Source: Burkholderiaceae bacterium
Lineage (GTDB): Bacteria; Pseudomonadota; Gammaproteobacteria; Burkholderiales; Burkholderiaceae
Length of the DNA stretch: 14,691 nucleotides
NCBI GenBank assembly: GCA_947371415.1
Contig: CANBPJ010000037.1
Location: 1-14,691 of the forward strand
Direction of reading: 5' to 3'
The notes beneath the pieces are model-generated. The model saw only the letters and a list, made by a program, of their open reading frames with translations. It was not told the origin of the DNA and searched no databases. Position numbers and translations under genes: made by a program. Below, piece after piece: positions 1-6,996 of this stretch. Each line of letters begins with the position of its first letter. Position 1 is the first letter of the stretch.

Positions 1-14
1 TGATTTTTGAACAT
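1..14 (-). CDS. 5' end of a gene leaving the window (possibly a phasin)
   Basis: An ATG at 14-12 on the minus strand begins M-F-K-N and then leaves the window. It is preceded by a clear Shine-Dalgarno sequence (AAAGGA at 26-21, seven bases before the ATG). Upstream there is a TATTAA-like -10 near 60-55 and two related dyads (38-52 and 89-103). Five codons cannot identify a protein. The guess that it is a phasin, a polyhydroxyalkanoate granule-coating protein, comes only from the TGC-rich dyads, which resemble sites I associate with PhaR control in Burkholderiales, and from the Met-Phe start. The start itself is better supported than the product. Confidence 0.4.
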
Positions 15-37
15 GATATTTCCTTTATGGGTTTATT

Positions 38-103
38 TGTTGCACTGCACCATATTAATAGTTTATTTAGGGCTTAGCAAGCAAATATTGCTGCAAAGCA
101 ACA
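38..103 (-). promoter_or_regulatory. Leader with two copies of a TGTTGC-type dyad
   Basis: TGTTGCACTGCACCA at 38-52 is a near-perfect inverted repeat (six of seven arm bases pair). The complement of 103-89 reads TGTTGCTTTGCAGCA and matches it at 12 of 15 positions. The centres are about 51 bp apart. A TATTAA -10-like hexamer (60-55) lies between them, with TTGCTT about 18 bases further upstream as a weak -35. The proximal dyad therefore sits near the expected transcription start, a typical repressor position. Assignment to PhaR is inference. Confidence 0.4.
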
Positions 104-194
104 TTTGCCCTCGCAGCATTGAGGGATTGATTGCCAATAGTCGCTTTGACAGCTCCTCAGAGGATGCTTTGCCCCCCTGCAACCCGCCAAAATA

Positions 195-755
195 TTAGAT
201 AGGGGCGTTTTTTAAGTGCTTGATCACCCAAGCTGGGTCGCTGTCACTCGGAAATATAGGGTAATGAATAGCCTCAATCACGCCTTCATTAGCAATTAAG
301 GTGATGCGCTTTAATAAAGTCATTCCAGCCGCAACAAACGTGGGCAATCGTAGCGCCTGCTGAAATTGATAGCCTGCATCGCTAACTACCGGAAATGGCA
401 AATGCAAGCGATCCGCCATCTCTTGTTGGTATTGGGTAGATTGCACGCTCAATCCCACGATCTCTGCACCAAGAGACTGAAGCTCTTGGTAGTGATCCCT
501 GAACGAGCAGCTTTGTGGCGTACATCCTCTTGCCCCTGGTATCTGATCCCATCCGTCTGGCAACGCAACATTAGGCTGACCTGTCATGGGGTAACAGTAG
601 ATTACTAGGCGGCCTTTGATGTCACCTAAGTTGAGCTCTTTACCTGAAGTTGCGCTCAATAAAATATTGGGCACACGCATGCCTAGCAGGTGATTAGCCG
701 CTCCATCATCTTGGGGAATGGGGAGGTCTGTGGGAAGCTGATTGAGATTGGACAT
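195..755 (-). CDS. Peroxiredoxin, BCP/PrxQ type
   Basis: A 186-residue thiol peroxidase of the AhpC/TSA superfamily, expected to reduce hydrogen peroxide or organic hydroperoxides in the cytoplasm; no signal peptide is visible. The motif G-C-T-P-Q-S-C-S-F-R-D at residues 77-87 gives Cys78 and Cys83. The five-residue spacing is that of E. coli Bcp, where the first Cys is peroxidatic and the second resolving. Further support is the preceding strand V-I-Y-C-Y-P (51-56), the segment G-L-S-V-Q-S-T after the active-site helix, and F-P-V-V-S-D later. It is somewhat longer than Bcp (about 156 residues), with about 25 extra N-terminal residues and an insert before the active site. The Shine-Dalgarno is weak. 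It lies 30 bp beyond the SRPBCC gene and could be cotranscribed with it. Confidence 0.85.
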   Translation of the reverse strand: MSNLNQLPTDLPIPQDDGAANHLLGMRVPNILLSATSGKELNLGDIKGRLVIYCYPMTGQPNVALPDGWDQIPGARGCTPQSCSFRDHYQELQSLGAEIVGLSVQSTQYQQEMADRLHLPFPVVSDAGYQFQQALRLPTFVAAGMTLLKRITLIANEGVIEAIHYPIFPSDSDPAWVIKHLKNAPI

Positions 756-785
756 GTATTTAACTTTATCTTAATTTCATCTACT

Positions 786-1352
786 CTACTTGCATGCCTT
801 TACTGAGGATGAGCCCTTTAGTGAGGCCATCTCAGCCATTGCCTCAAACTGTCGGCGCACAATATTTTTTATGAAGAACTCAATTACCGTTGATGGCAGC
901 GATGAATTGGGCTCAACTTGTGCATCGTACTTAAATGTAGTGAAGCCCTTGTCAGGCAATAGCCGCCAACTGCCTTTGTAATATTTAGTGTCCCCGCTCA
1001 ATTGCTCAAAGAGCAGTACCTTATTGGGAACTTCAACGTACTCAAGCTCTGAGCGCATCTCGATCGGAATAAACAAAATACGCTCCTCGAGCAAACGCGC
1101 CACCCTCACCTTGTTGCCCGATCTTGAGAGCACTTTTGAGTCCACTACCCCTGGAAAACCTTTAGCTCCCTCATAGTCTGTAATAAATGCAAAAGCATCG
1201 CATAGCGTAATGGGAACCTCATAGCTCGCATTCACCTGAAAGCGATCTCCAGTTCTAGCAATAGCTAGCTTTAAGTCATAAGGATTAGATGCATCTTGCG
1301 CAAGGGCAATACCAAAAGATGCAAAAAGGAGAATGCAAATGATTTGCTTCAT
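786..1352 (-). CDS. Secreted SRPBCC (START-like) family protein
   Basis: A 188-residue protein with a classical signal peptide (M-K-Q then a hydrophobic run to about residue 18, A-L-A-Q cleavage region), so probably periplasmic. The mature part fits the helix-grip SRPBCC fold, a hydrophobic-ligand-binding barrel seen in polyketide cyclases, COQ10 and START proteins. After the N-terminal strand it has C-D-A-F-A-F-I-T-D-Y-E-G-A (51-63), the usual 'V-W-x-V-L-x-D-Y' helix, then alternating strands and a long C-terminal helix (about 157-178, I-E-F-F-I-K-N-I-V-R-R-Q-F). The family does not predict a ligand. It lies just downstream of the DUF1003 gene (31 bp) and upstream of the peroxiredoxin, so a three-gene transcript is possible. 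Two cysteines remain after cleavage (residues 51 and 187). Confidence 0.7.
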   Translation of the reverse strand: MKQIICILLFASFGIALAQDASNPYDLKLAIARTGDRFQVNASYEVPITLCDAFAFITDYEGAKGFPGVVDSKVLSRSGNKVRVARLLEERILFIPIEMRSELEYVEVPNKVLLFEQLSGDTKYYKGSWRLLPDKGFTTFKYDAQVEPNSSLPSTVIEFFIKNIVRRQFEAMAEMASLKGSSSVKACK

Positions 1353-1382
1353 GACAATAGTTTAAGGAATTATTATGACGAA

Positions 1383-1897
1383 CTATTTTCGGATGTTGTC
1401 TAGTTTTTCACTTAAGGCTTCAACCGCTTTCGTTAATGCAAACAATTCTCTCTCTTTCATCAAATCAATTTTTTGATGAAGTAGCTCTATTTCTAGCTCT
1501 GCTTTTACATTTACTTCGAAGTCATTGCTAGCCTGTTGGCGATCCATTTCTGAAAGTCGATTTGGCTCATCATAATTGCTGGGGCTGTGTATGCCGCCTG
1601 AAAAGAAAGCATCAGATTGAGCAAAATAAATGGGTATGGATCCCATGCGCTCGAATTATTGATGGAGTTATAGCCAATCCAAGCAAAGATGCATGCGCTC
1701 TGAATGATGATGAACTTCCAGGAGCCCACCGTTTTAGCAACTACATCAGAAATCTTCTGGCCCCTTGTTAGCCCTGGAGCTAAATCTTGGATGTGGCCCG
1801 AGATCTTAGTGGGAAGACCTTGGCGATGGTCTCTTCGATGGGCCCGAAGGGCCTCTAGCACTTGCAGCTCTTCAGTGGTGGGTGTTATTGCAGCCAT
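1383..1897 (-). pseudogene. DUF1003 membrane protein, interrupted by a -1 frameshift
   Basis: The intact first frame (1897 down to 1511, 128 residues, ATG with AGGAAGAGG just upstream) has a soluble N-terminus and two membrane helices (about 60-80 and 90-108), typical of DUF1003. After Met-Met-Ser-Gln (109-112) it leaves the family pattern and stops 16 residues later. The other frame then continues as expected: N-R-L-S-E-M-D-R, followed by E-V-N-V-K-A-E-L-E-I-E-L-L-H-Q-K-I-D-L, the conserved coiled tail, ending at 1383. Adding one A to the AAA run at 1563-1561 (CAAATC to CAAAATC) joins the frames into a 171-residue protein, a normal family length. It may be a real pseudogene, a homopolymer sequencing error or slippage. 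The second frame alone would start at 1646 as an 87-residue ORF, but that ORF has no Shine-Dalgarno. Confidence 0.85.
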
Positions 1898-2012
1898 AGT
1901 CCTCTTCCTTATATAAGCACTCTACGCCTATTAAACAGGAGTGCAACTTAATCAGCAGTCACACGCATTACCTATATTGCTTGCCTTCATATTCTGGTAG
2001 GTGGCCGTCTCA

Positions 2013-2090
2013 CAAATGAAAAACCACCCGAAGGTGGTTTTTCATTATTTAGCGCCCTATGCTAACGCTCGCTAGAGCGTGGAATGCGGA
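2013..2090 (-). repeat. tRNA-tail/terminator repeat, copy A (3' of sodC)
   Basis: A perfect 11-bp stem (2018-2028 with 2033-2043) carries a loop that reads UUCG on the minus strand, so it should be a strong terminator for sodC. The tRNA-like part is diverged: the CATTATTTAGCGCCC spacer region is followed by an extra small hairpin (ACGCTC 2065-2070, GAGCGT 2075-2080) and then GTGGAATGCGG. It has the CAAATG edge shared with copies D and E. Confidence 0.75.
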
Positions 2091-2093
2091 CTC

Positions 2094-2618
2094 TTATTTA
2101 ATTAATCCACAGGCAATTCTAGGGCCAGAATTGCCAGCTGGCTGCGATTTGTAATCATCGGGGTCGCGATGAACAACAACGGATCTTCCCAATATTCCAT
2201 TCGGGCCGCTATTCACCGCAAAACCAATGAGCTTCGCTGAATAGCTGGCATTACCATTCGCATCCGACTTAATATTCGGCATATCACCAGCATGATTTGA
2301 TCCGCTTCCTGGCATACCGTGTGATTTTGTATCTGGATTAAAGTGTCCACCTGCGCTCATGGCATCAGGCGCGGAGCAATCTCCTTTTTCGTGGACATGG
2401 AATCCTTGCTCAGCATTTGGCTTCAAACCAGAAAAGTTTCCGGTGACCAGAACATCATGCCCTTGCCATACAAAATTCACAGTGCCTTTGGCATTTGATC
2501 CTGACCGGGAATCCAAGCTTGCCGATGCTTTTTGTCCATTGCCGTCCTCCATGGACTGACACGCAACTAAGGATATGGCAGCCAAAGCGCCAAATACTAG
2601 AGAAATCTGTTTAATCAT
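2094..2618 (-). CDS. sodC: Superoxide dismutase [Cu-Zn], lipoprotein form
   Basis: A 174-residue bacterial Cu/Zn superoxide dismutase, converting superoxide to peroxide and oxygen outside the cytoplasm. The signal peptide ends in a lipobox (S-L-V-A-C, Cys20), so the enzyme should be lipid-anchored in the envelope. Metal ligands are visible in order: H74 and H76 (G-F-H-V-H-E), H92 (G-G-H-F-N-P), H100, H109 and D112 (N-H-A-G-D-M-P-N), and H150 (V-V-H). Cys81 and Cys170 form the expected disulfide, and R167 in S-G-P-R-I-A-C-G is the channel arginine, so all catalytic parts are intact. The start has AAGGAG eight bases upstream. It is monocistronic, with its own leader after the TPR gene and repeat copy A as terminator. 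Confidence 0.97.
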   Translation of the reverse strand: MIKQISLVFGALAAISLVACQSMEDGNGQKASASLDSRSGSNAKGTVNFVWQGHDVLVTGNFSGLKPNAEQGFHVHEKGDCSAPDAMSAGGHFNPDTKSHGMPGSGSNHAGDMPNIKSDANGNASYSAKLIGFAVNSGPNGILGRSVVVHRDPDDYKSQPAGNSGPRIACGLIK

Positions 2619-2728
2619 TGCCCCTACTCCTTATCTGTACCAAGAAAAATTTTCTCTACTCATTCTCACATAAATAATATCCAGGTAAAGGAAAGACCTC
2701 ATTCAAAGTAGTCTTATTGATCTTAGGT

Positions 2729-3175
2729 CTACTTTTTGGATTTGTATTTTTTTATGGCTTCTTTGAGGTCGGTATATTCCTCACATCCAAAGGTGCACGC
2801 CTTATCCAGCTTCGCCAATAAAGCCTCCGCCCCCGGTAGGTCGTTATTGATCAACTTCAGTTTTCCGTAGTACTCCAGAGCCCCACGATGTTCCGGATCT
2901 ATTTTCAATGCAGCTTGATAATATTTTTCAGCCCCAACTAAATCGGGCGGCTGTTTTTTGCGCAAGCTATAGCCCATCAAGTTATTCCAATCGGCCGAAC
3001 TTGTTTCGTTGGCGCCCTGCAATTGCTTGATAGCCTGATCGTATTTATCAGATTTAATACTTGCTCTTGATTCGGTTAACCAAGCGGGATCTTGCTTGGC
3101 GGGGGGAGTGTCTGCAGCCTGAGATGACTCAAGCAAAGAGAGGGTTAGTAAAAGTGCTGCGGCTATTTTTCTCAT
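2729..3175 (-). CDS. Secreted TPR-like protein
   Basis: I chose the ATG at 3175 over the upstream in-frame ATG at 3196 because GGGAG lies eight to nine bases before it and the protein then begins with a clean signal peptide (M-R-K, hydrophobic core to about residue 17, S-S-Q-A-A-D cleavage). The resulting 148 residues are mostly helical. They carry one good TPR unit at about 62-95 (W-N-N-L-M-G-Y-S, then A-E-K-Y-Y-Q-A-A-L-K-I-D-P) and a less regular partner at 96-125 (G-A-L-E-Y-Y-G-K-L). Two cysteines (127, 131) could form a disulfide in the periplasm, and the tail is lysine-rich. TPR proteins are protein-interaction scaffolds; no partner is indicated by context. Separated by 110 bp from sodC. 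Confidence 0.75.
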   Translation of the reverse strand: MRKIAAALLLTLSLLESSQAADTPPAKQDPAWLTESRASIKSDKYDQAIKQLQGANETSSADWNNLMGYSLRKKQPPDLVGAEKYYQAALKIDPEHRGALEYYGKLKLINNDLPGAEALLAKLDKACTFGCEEYTDLKEAIKKYKSKK

Positions 3176-3249
3176 ATAAGCGGCTCCCATTAGCAATCCC
3201 TCATTTATAAACCCATTTCCTCAATCGCGCTTTAGGTGGTGTCAAACAA

Positions 3250-3298
3250 TCAAAATACCCGAAGGGAGTTTTGGCAGCCCGGAGCGGAATCTAGGATG
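3250..3298 (-). repeat. tRNA-tail/terminator repeat, copy C (degenerate, 3' of the yoaK-like gene)
   Basis: AAAATACCCGAAGGGAGTTTT keeps the hairpin outline with several unpaired positions. GGCAGCCCGGAGCGGAATC then matches the tRNA-like segment, and CTAGGATG the distal edge. The usual GTGTTTCTT spacer is missing. The tRNA-like part overlaps the end of the preceding gene and supplies its TAG stop (3293-3291). Confidence 0.6.
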
Positions 3299-4052
3299 CC
3301 CGCTCCTTCACCGCCGCCCTAATATCCCGATAAATCTGAAAACCAGCAATCAAGGCGAGGGAAAGGGATAAGGGGATCACCGAAATATAGCCAACCTTCT
3401 TGAAGCTAACCGCCCCAATAATCCCGCCAATTAGGAACATTCCAAAAATGAATAAATGTGTTTTTAGCTTCTCTCTGTTGGCTTTGACAAAGCCACTCTC
3501 ATTAGCCGCTTGCGACTTATTCCAATAAATCAATTTGCCCAGCTCTATACCAATATCGGTAATTACACCCGTCATGTGTGTGGTTCTAATCTCCGCTCTA
3601 GAGGCTTTTGTCACTATGGCGTTTTGCAGGCCCATAACAAAACATAGAAGAAGGGCAATTGCTGGAACGGTTAAAGGTAAGTACAAATTCAGATTGGCGC
3701 CAACCAAGCCGAATGCCAACAGCAAGATCGCCTCAACTAATAAGGGCATGGCGAACTCACTATGAATTTTTCTTCTATGCCCCCAATTAACAATGATGGC
3801 GGTCGTAGCAGCGCCCAATAAAAACGAGAGCAAAAGAGAGATGCCCCCTAAAACCGAAATAAAGTTATTCAGCGCTAGATCATCACCAATCGCTGAAATG
3901 ATGCCGCTCATATGGGATGTGTAGCGAGCAATGGCTAAGAATCCACCCGCATTTACTGCGCCAGCTACAAATGCCATATAGGCGCCCAGCTGAACATTAG
4001 TCTTATGAGAGCGCTGAGTACTAGTTAAAAGCTGAATAAACTTAATTGGCAT
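3291..4052 (-). CDS. YoaK/DUF1275 family membrane protein
   Basis: A 253-residue integral membrane protein with about six hydrophobic segments (near 23-43, 62-88, 102-122, 126-146, 200-216, 220-240). Family signatures are N-A-G-G-F-L-A with Y-T-S-H-M-S-G (34-50), and G-L-Q-N-A with T-H-M-T-G-V-I-T-D-I-G (141-167). The two T/S-H-M-x-G motifs suggest an internal duplication, as in other members. DUF1275 proteins are widespread, have no settled function and are often described as possible transporters. No Shine-Dalgarno is evident before the ATG, but starting at Met26 would cut into the first helix. Its own upstream region follows repeat copy B, so it is probably a single-gene unit. The last codons and stop lie within a degenerate repeat (copy C). 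Confidence 0.85.
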   Translation of the reverse strand: MPIKFIQLLTSTQRSHKTNVQLGAYMAFVAGAVNAGGFLAIARYTSHMSGIISAIGDDLALNNFISVLGGISLLLSFLLGAATTAIIVNWGHRRKIHSEFAMPLLVEAILLLAFGLVGANLNLYLPLTVPAIALLLCFVMGLQNAIVTKASRAEIRTTHMTGVITDIGIELGKLIYWNKSQAANESGFVKANREKLKTHLFIFGMFLIGGIIGAVSFKKVGYISVIPLSLSLALIAGFQIYRDIRAAVKERAS

Positions 4053-4101
4053 CGAAGCTACATTCTACGACTCAGATTTATTCGCGAATAAAGTTAGGCG
4101 C

Positions 4102-4162
4102 CAAAAATGAAAAAACCACCCGAAGGTGGTTTTGGTGTTTCTTAGTAGCACGGGGTGGAATG
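4102..4162 (-). repeat. tRNA-tail/terminator repeat, copy B (3' of the COG4315 lipoprotein gene)
   Basis: A perfect nine-bp stem (4112-4120 with 4125-4133), the spacer GGTGTTTCTTAGT and a diverged tRNA-like segment (AGCACGGGGTGGAAT). The repeat directly abuts the stop codon of the lipoprotein gene, so its transcript would end in a tRNA-like tail plus terminator. Confidence 0.75.
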
Positions 4163-4558
4163 TTACATCTTCACAATACGCCAAGCACCATCTAAGAATC
4201 CGTCTCCAGTTTTATCTCCAGGCTTAGTATCTTTAGCCCAGAAGTACAGGGGCATACCTTTATAAGCCAACTGCTTCTTGCCATCATCACGTGTGATGAC
4301 AGAATAATCGCCGGATACCACCGGGCTAGCATCAACTAGCAATGGCGGCCAATTTACGGCACATGGTCCGTTACACACAGACTTGCCGGAGCCGGCAGGA
4401 TCTTTAGCAAAGGTATACAAGGTCATATTGTTACTGCCCACTAACATGCCATCGCTAACTTTTGTATACGGAGCCATTGCCCCGCCCATCATCGACGCAC
4501 ATGCGGCTAATGTAACTGTAGCGATCAAGCCAATTAATACACTTTTAATCTGGTTCAT
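4163..4558 (-). CDS. COG4315-type lipoprotein with Y-x4-D repeats
   Basis: A 131-residue predicted lipoprotein: the hydrophobic leader ends in L-A-A-C (Cys20). The mature part contains the 'secreted repeat with Y-x4-D motif' (PF03640-like) twice. The first is L-Y-T-F-A-K-D (47-53), followed by C-N-G-P-C and N-W-P-P-L (62-73); the second is L-Y-F-W-A-K-D (104-110), then G-D-K-T-G-D-G and a C-terminal W-R-I-V. The paired Cys62/Cys66 are typical of the family. Function is unknown; members are exported and sometimes found near redox genes. The start is well supported by AAGGAG seven bases upstream. It lies 69 bp downstream of cydB on the same strand, so cotranscription with the oxidase is possible but unproved. 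Confidence 0.85.
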   Translation of the reverse strand: MNQIKSVLIGLIATVTLAACASMMGGAMAPYTKVSDGMLVGSNNMTLYTFAKDPAGSGKSVCNGPCAVNWPPLLVDASPVVSGDYSVITRDDGKKQLAYKGMPLYFWAKDTKPGDKTGDGFLDGAWRIVKM

Positions 4559-4627
4559 TTAGATCTCCTTTTAAGGTTACTTAATTACTTTACGCCTAAT
4601 TGATGTTTATGGCATGACAACATTACC

Positions 4628-5641
4628 TTAGTAATAGCTTAATGGTTCAGTTTTGCCCCAAAATATTTTGTAAGAATAAATCGTGTAGCCAATGATGGTT
4701 GGCAGCACCACTACAGTCCCCCAAAATATTACCCACAATGACTCTGTAGCTGAAGCCGCTTCCCAAATCGTCATTTTATCCACGACGATATAAGGAAACA
4801 TGCTGTAAGCAATCCCTAAAAAAGCCAGGACAAAGATGGCTACGCTGAGCGCAAAGGGAACCCAAACAGGGGCTGGCTTATCTCTCTGTATTTTTAACAA
4901 GTTCAAATCGATGAAGATAAAGCAGGCTAAGGTCAGAACTGGAAAAGGCAGCAGGAAATAGACATTGGGGAAGGTAAACCACTTAGCTGCAATCTCCGAA
5001 CTAAAGAATGGCGTGGCCACAGAAATAATTCCAACACCTAGCGCTGTTAATAACAGGCATTTTCTTGCCCACCTCACAGCCTTTCGCTGTAATTCACCAG
5101 AAGTCTTCATGATCAGCCAGCTTGCCCCCAATAGAGCATATCCAGCAGGCAGACAGAGAGCCACGATAAAGGCAAATATCCAGCCTAAGTAGCCAGAGTC
5201 AAAACCAATAACCTCTCTTCCAACCATCACCCCTTGAGATGCCGCAGCCAAAAAGCTACCAAAAAAGAATAAGAAATTCCAGGCCGCCTTCTGACTCAGA
5301 TGTGCTTTAGCACGAAAGTCAAAAGAGACACCTCGCAAGATTAAGCCTGCCAGCATGACTCCTACAGGCAAATAGAGCTCAGTCAAAATAATCCCATGTG
5401 CCATTGGAAAGGCAATCAAGAGTACGCCAACTCCAAGCACTAACCATGTTTCATTCGCATCCCAAAAAGGGCCGATTGATGAAATCATGATGTCTTTTTC
5501 TGAGTCACTTGCCTGATTCAATAAGATGCCCACGCCCAGGTCATATCCATCTAGAACAACGTAAGCAACCATCGCAATGCCCATTGCAACCAAAAAGAAA
5601 AGTGGTAACCAACCAGATGGTTCATATAAATTAGGAATCAT
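4628..5641 (-). CDS. cydB: Cytochrome bd-type quinol oxidase subunit II
   Basis: A 337-residue polytopic membrane protein, the haem-free partner of CydA in bd-type quinol:oxygen oxidoreductase. Diagnostic segments are V-L-D-G-Y-D-L-G-V-G (29-38), G-P-F-W-D-A-N-E-T-W-L-V (57-68) and R-G-V-S-F-D-F-R (103-110). About eight or nine transmembrane helices are visible. The length matches the shorter CioB/CydB class (about 335) rather than E. coli CydB (379). It begins two bases after the cydA stop, with GGGAG inside the cydA 3' end, so translation is probably coupled. No small CydX-type subunit ORF is apparent between 4559 and 4627, and no cydDC transporter genes are in the window. Confidence 0.96.
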   Translation of the reverse strand: MIPNLYEPSGWLPLFFLVAMGIAMVAYVVLDGYDLGVGILLNQASDSEKDIMISSIGPFWDANETWLVLGVGVLLIAFPMAHGIILTELYLPVGVMLAGLILRGVSFDFRAKAHLSQKAAWNFLFFFGSFLAAASQGVMVGREVIGFDSGYLGWIFAFIVALCLPAGYALLGASWLIMKTSGELQRKAVRWARKCLLLTALGVGIISVATPFFSSEIAAKWFTFPNVYFLLPFPVLTLACFIFIDLNLLKIQRDKPAPVWVPFALSVAIFVLAFLGIAYSMFPYIVVDKMTIWEAASATESLWVIFWGTVVVLPTIIGYTIYSYKIFWGKTEPLSYY

Positions 5642-5643
5642 GC

Positions 5644-6996
5644 TTATGCTCCCGCAATACTGTTAGTAAGACCCGGCTTCTTCTCATCAATAGCCGTCAC
5701 TAGATTTGTTTGTCTTGCCAAATAAAAGACAACCCAAATATAAGAAACAATGAGTCCAAAATAAAGCGCAAGGTACATCACCAGCGTGCCCAAAACCATA
5801 TTGGCGGGAACTTTAGTAACTGCATCAGCAGTTTTTAGAACGCCACTAACAAGGTAAGGCTGTCTGCCTATTTCAGTCACATACCACCCTGCAACCACCC
5901 CGACCCAACCAGAAAAAGTCATGAGGCATAGAGCCCTTAAGAGCCAAGCTGGTAGTTCTTTGCTTTTTCTTGTCAGATAAAAACCAACGAATGCTGTTAA
6001 GAGCATGAGCATCCCAATGCCCACCATAATGCGGAACGCAAAGAAGATGGGCTTGACTGGAGGAGTCTTACCAGGGAAAGCATCTAGGCCTTTTACTTCC
6101 CCCTCCAATGAATGCGTCAAATATAAAGATGCGAGCTTTGGAATGGCTATTTCGTACTGATTTGCCTTAAGGCTTTCATCGGGTATAGCGAACAAAACGG
6201 CAGGGGCACCTTTTGTTGTCTCCCAAATTCCCTCCATTGCCGCTACCTTTGCAGGCTGATACTCCAGAGTATTGAGGCCATGTAAATCGCCAAGAACAAT
6301 TTGCAATGGCGTTAATACTAGCGCTACAGTCATCGCCAACTTGATCAGCGCTCGATTTCCAGGAGGATTTATACCCTTCAAATATCGATAGGAAGAAATA
6401 CCTGCAATTAAAAACGTGACCGTCAAGAATGATGCCGTCATCATATGAAAGAAGCGGTAAGGCATGGAGGGATTAAAGACAATCTCAATCCAATTGGTCG
6501 CATGTGCTTGACCATTGATCATCTCAAAGCCTTGTGGCGTTTGCATCCAAGAATCTAATGCAATGATCCAAAATGCCGAAAGGGATGTGCCAAAGGCAAC
6601 TAAAAATGTGGCGACAGTATGAGCTCTTTGAGAAACTCTCTTGGAGCCAAACAACATAATTCCCAAAAAAGTTGCCTCGAGAAAGAATGCCGACAATACT
6701 TCGTAGCCAAGCAAAGGTCCTGCAATATTGCCTACCGTTTGCATATATCCAGGCCAATTGGTTCCAAACTGAAAGCTCATCGTAATGCCACTAACAACAC
6801 CAAGGGCAAAGGTTAAGGCAAATATCTTGACCCAGAATTGATAAGCCTCACTCCACGCTGAGTCACCAGTTTTATTAAATTTAACTTTGAAATAAAAAAG
6901 TACCCACCCCAAAGCAATAGATATCGTCGGGAAAAGAATATGAAAAGTCATATTCGAAGCAAACTGAATTCTGCTCAAAATAAGCGTATCAATCAT
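5644..6996 (-). CDS. cydA: Cytochrome bd-type quinol oxidase subunit I
   Basis: A 450-residue catalytic subunit that oxidises quinol and reduces oxygen at the inner membrane. Key residues align with E. coli CydA: H19 (haem b595/d region), E99 and E107 in G-Y-E-V-L-S-A-F-F-L-E, H184 (R-F-F-H) and M324 (F-R-I-M-V-G) as haem b558 ligands, and K250 and E255 of the quinol loop. The periplasmic Q-loop is short, which explains the length and places it in the 'cyanide-insensitive' CioA-like group, although ligand spectra cannot be predicted from that. The usual G-R-Q-P-W reads G-R-Q-P-Y (377-381). The ATG has GAGG eight bases upstream. It is the first gene of cydAB and is transcribed from the 7000-7190 interval, divergently from the next gene. 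Confidence 0.96.
   Translation of the reverse strand: MIDTLILSRIQFASNMTFHILFPTISIALGWVLFYFKVKFNKTGDSAWSEAYQFWVKIFALTFALGVVSGITMSFQFGTNWPGYMQTVGNIAGPLLGYEVLSAFFLEATFLGIMLFGSKRVSQRAHTVATFLVAFGTSLSAFWIIALDSWMQTPQGFEMINGQAHATNWIEIVFNPSMPYRFFHMMTASFLTVTFLIAGISSYRYLKGINPPGNRALIKLAMTVALVLTPLQIVLGDLHGLNTLEYQPAKVAAMEGIWETTKGAPAVLFAIPDESLKANQYEIAIPKLASLYLTHSLEGEVKGLDAFPGKTPPVKPIFFAFRIMVGIGMLMLLTAFVGFYLTRKSKELPAWLLRALCLMTFSGWVGVVAGWYVTEIGRQPYLVSGVLKTADAVTKVPANMVLGTLVMYLALYFGLIVSYIWVVFYLARQTNLVTAIDEKKPGLTNSIAGA

Noticed and set aside
7..198. Plus-strand 63-codon ORF at the left edge
   Set aside because: It lies over a leader with promoter-like sites for the opposite strand and lacks a ribosome site or recognisable composition.
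1383..1646. An independent 87-residue gene
   Set aside because: Its first 27 residues are unrelated to any pattern and the rest is the displaced DUF1003 tail; there is no ribosome site at 1646.
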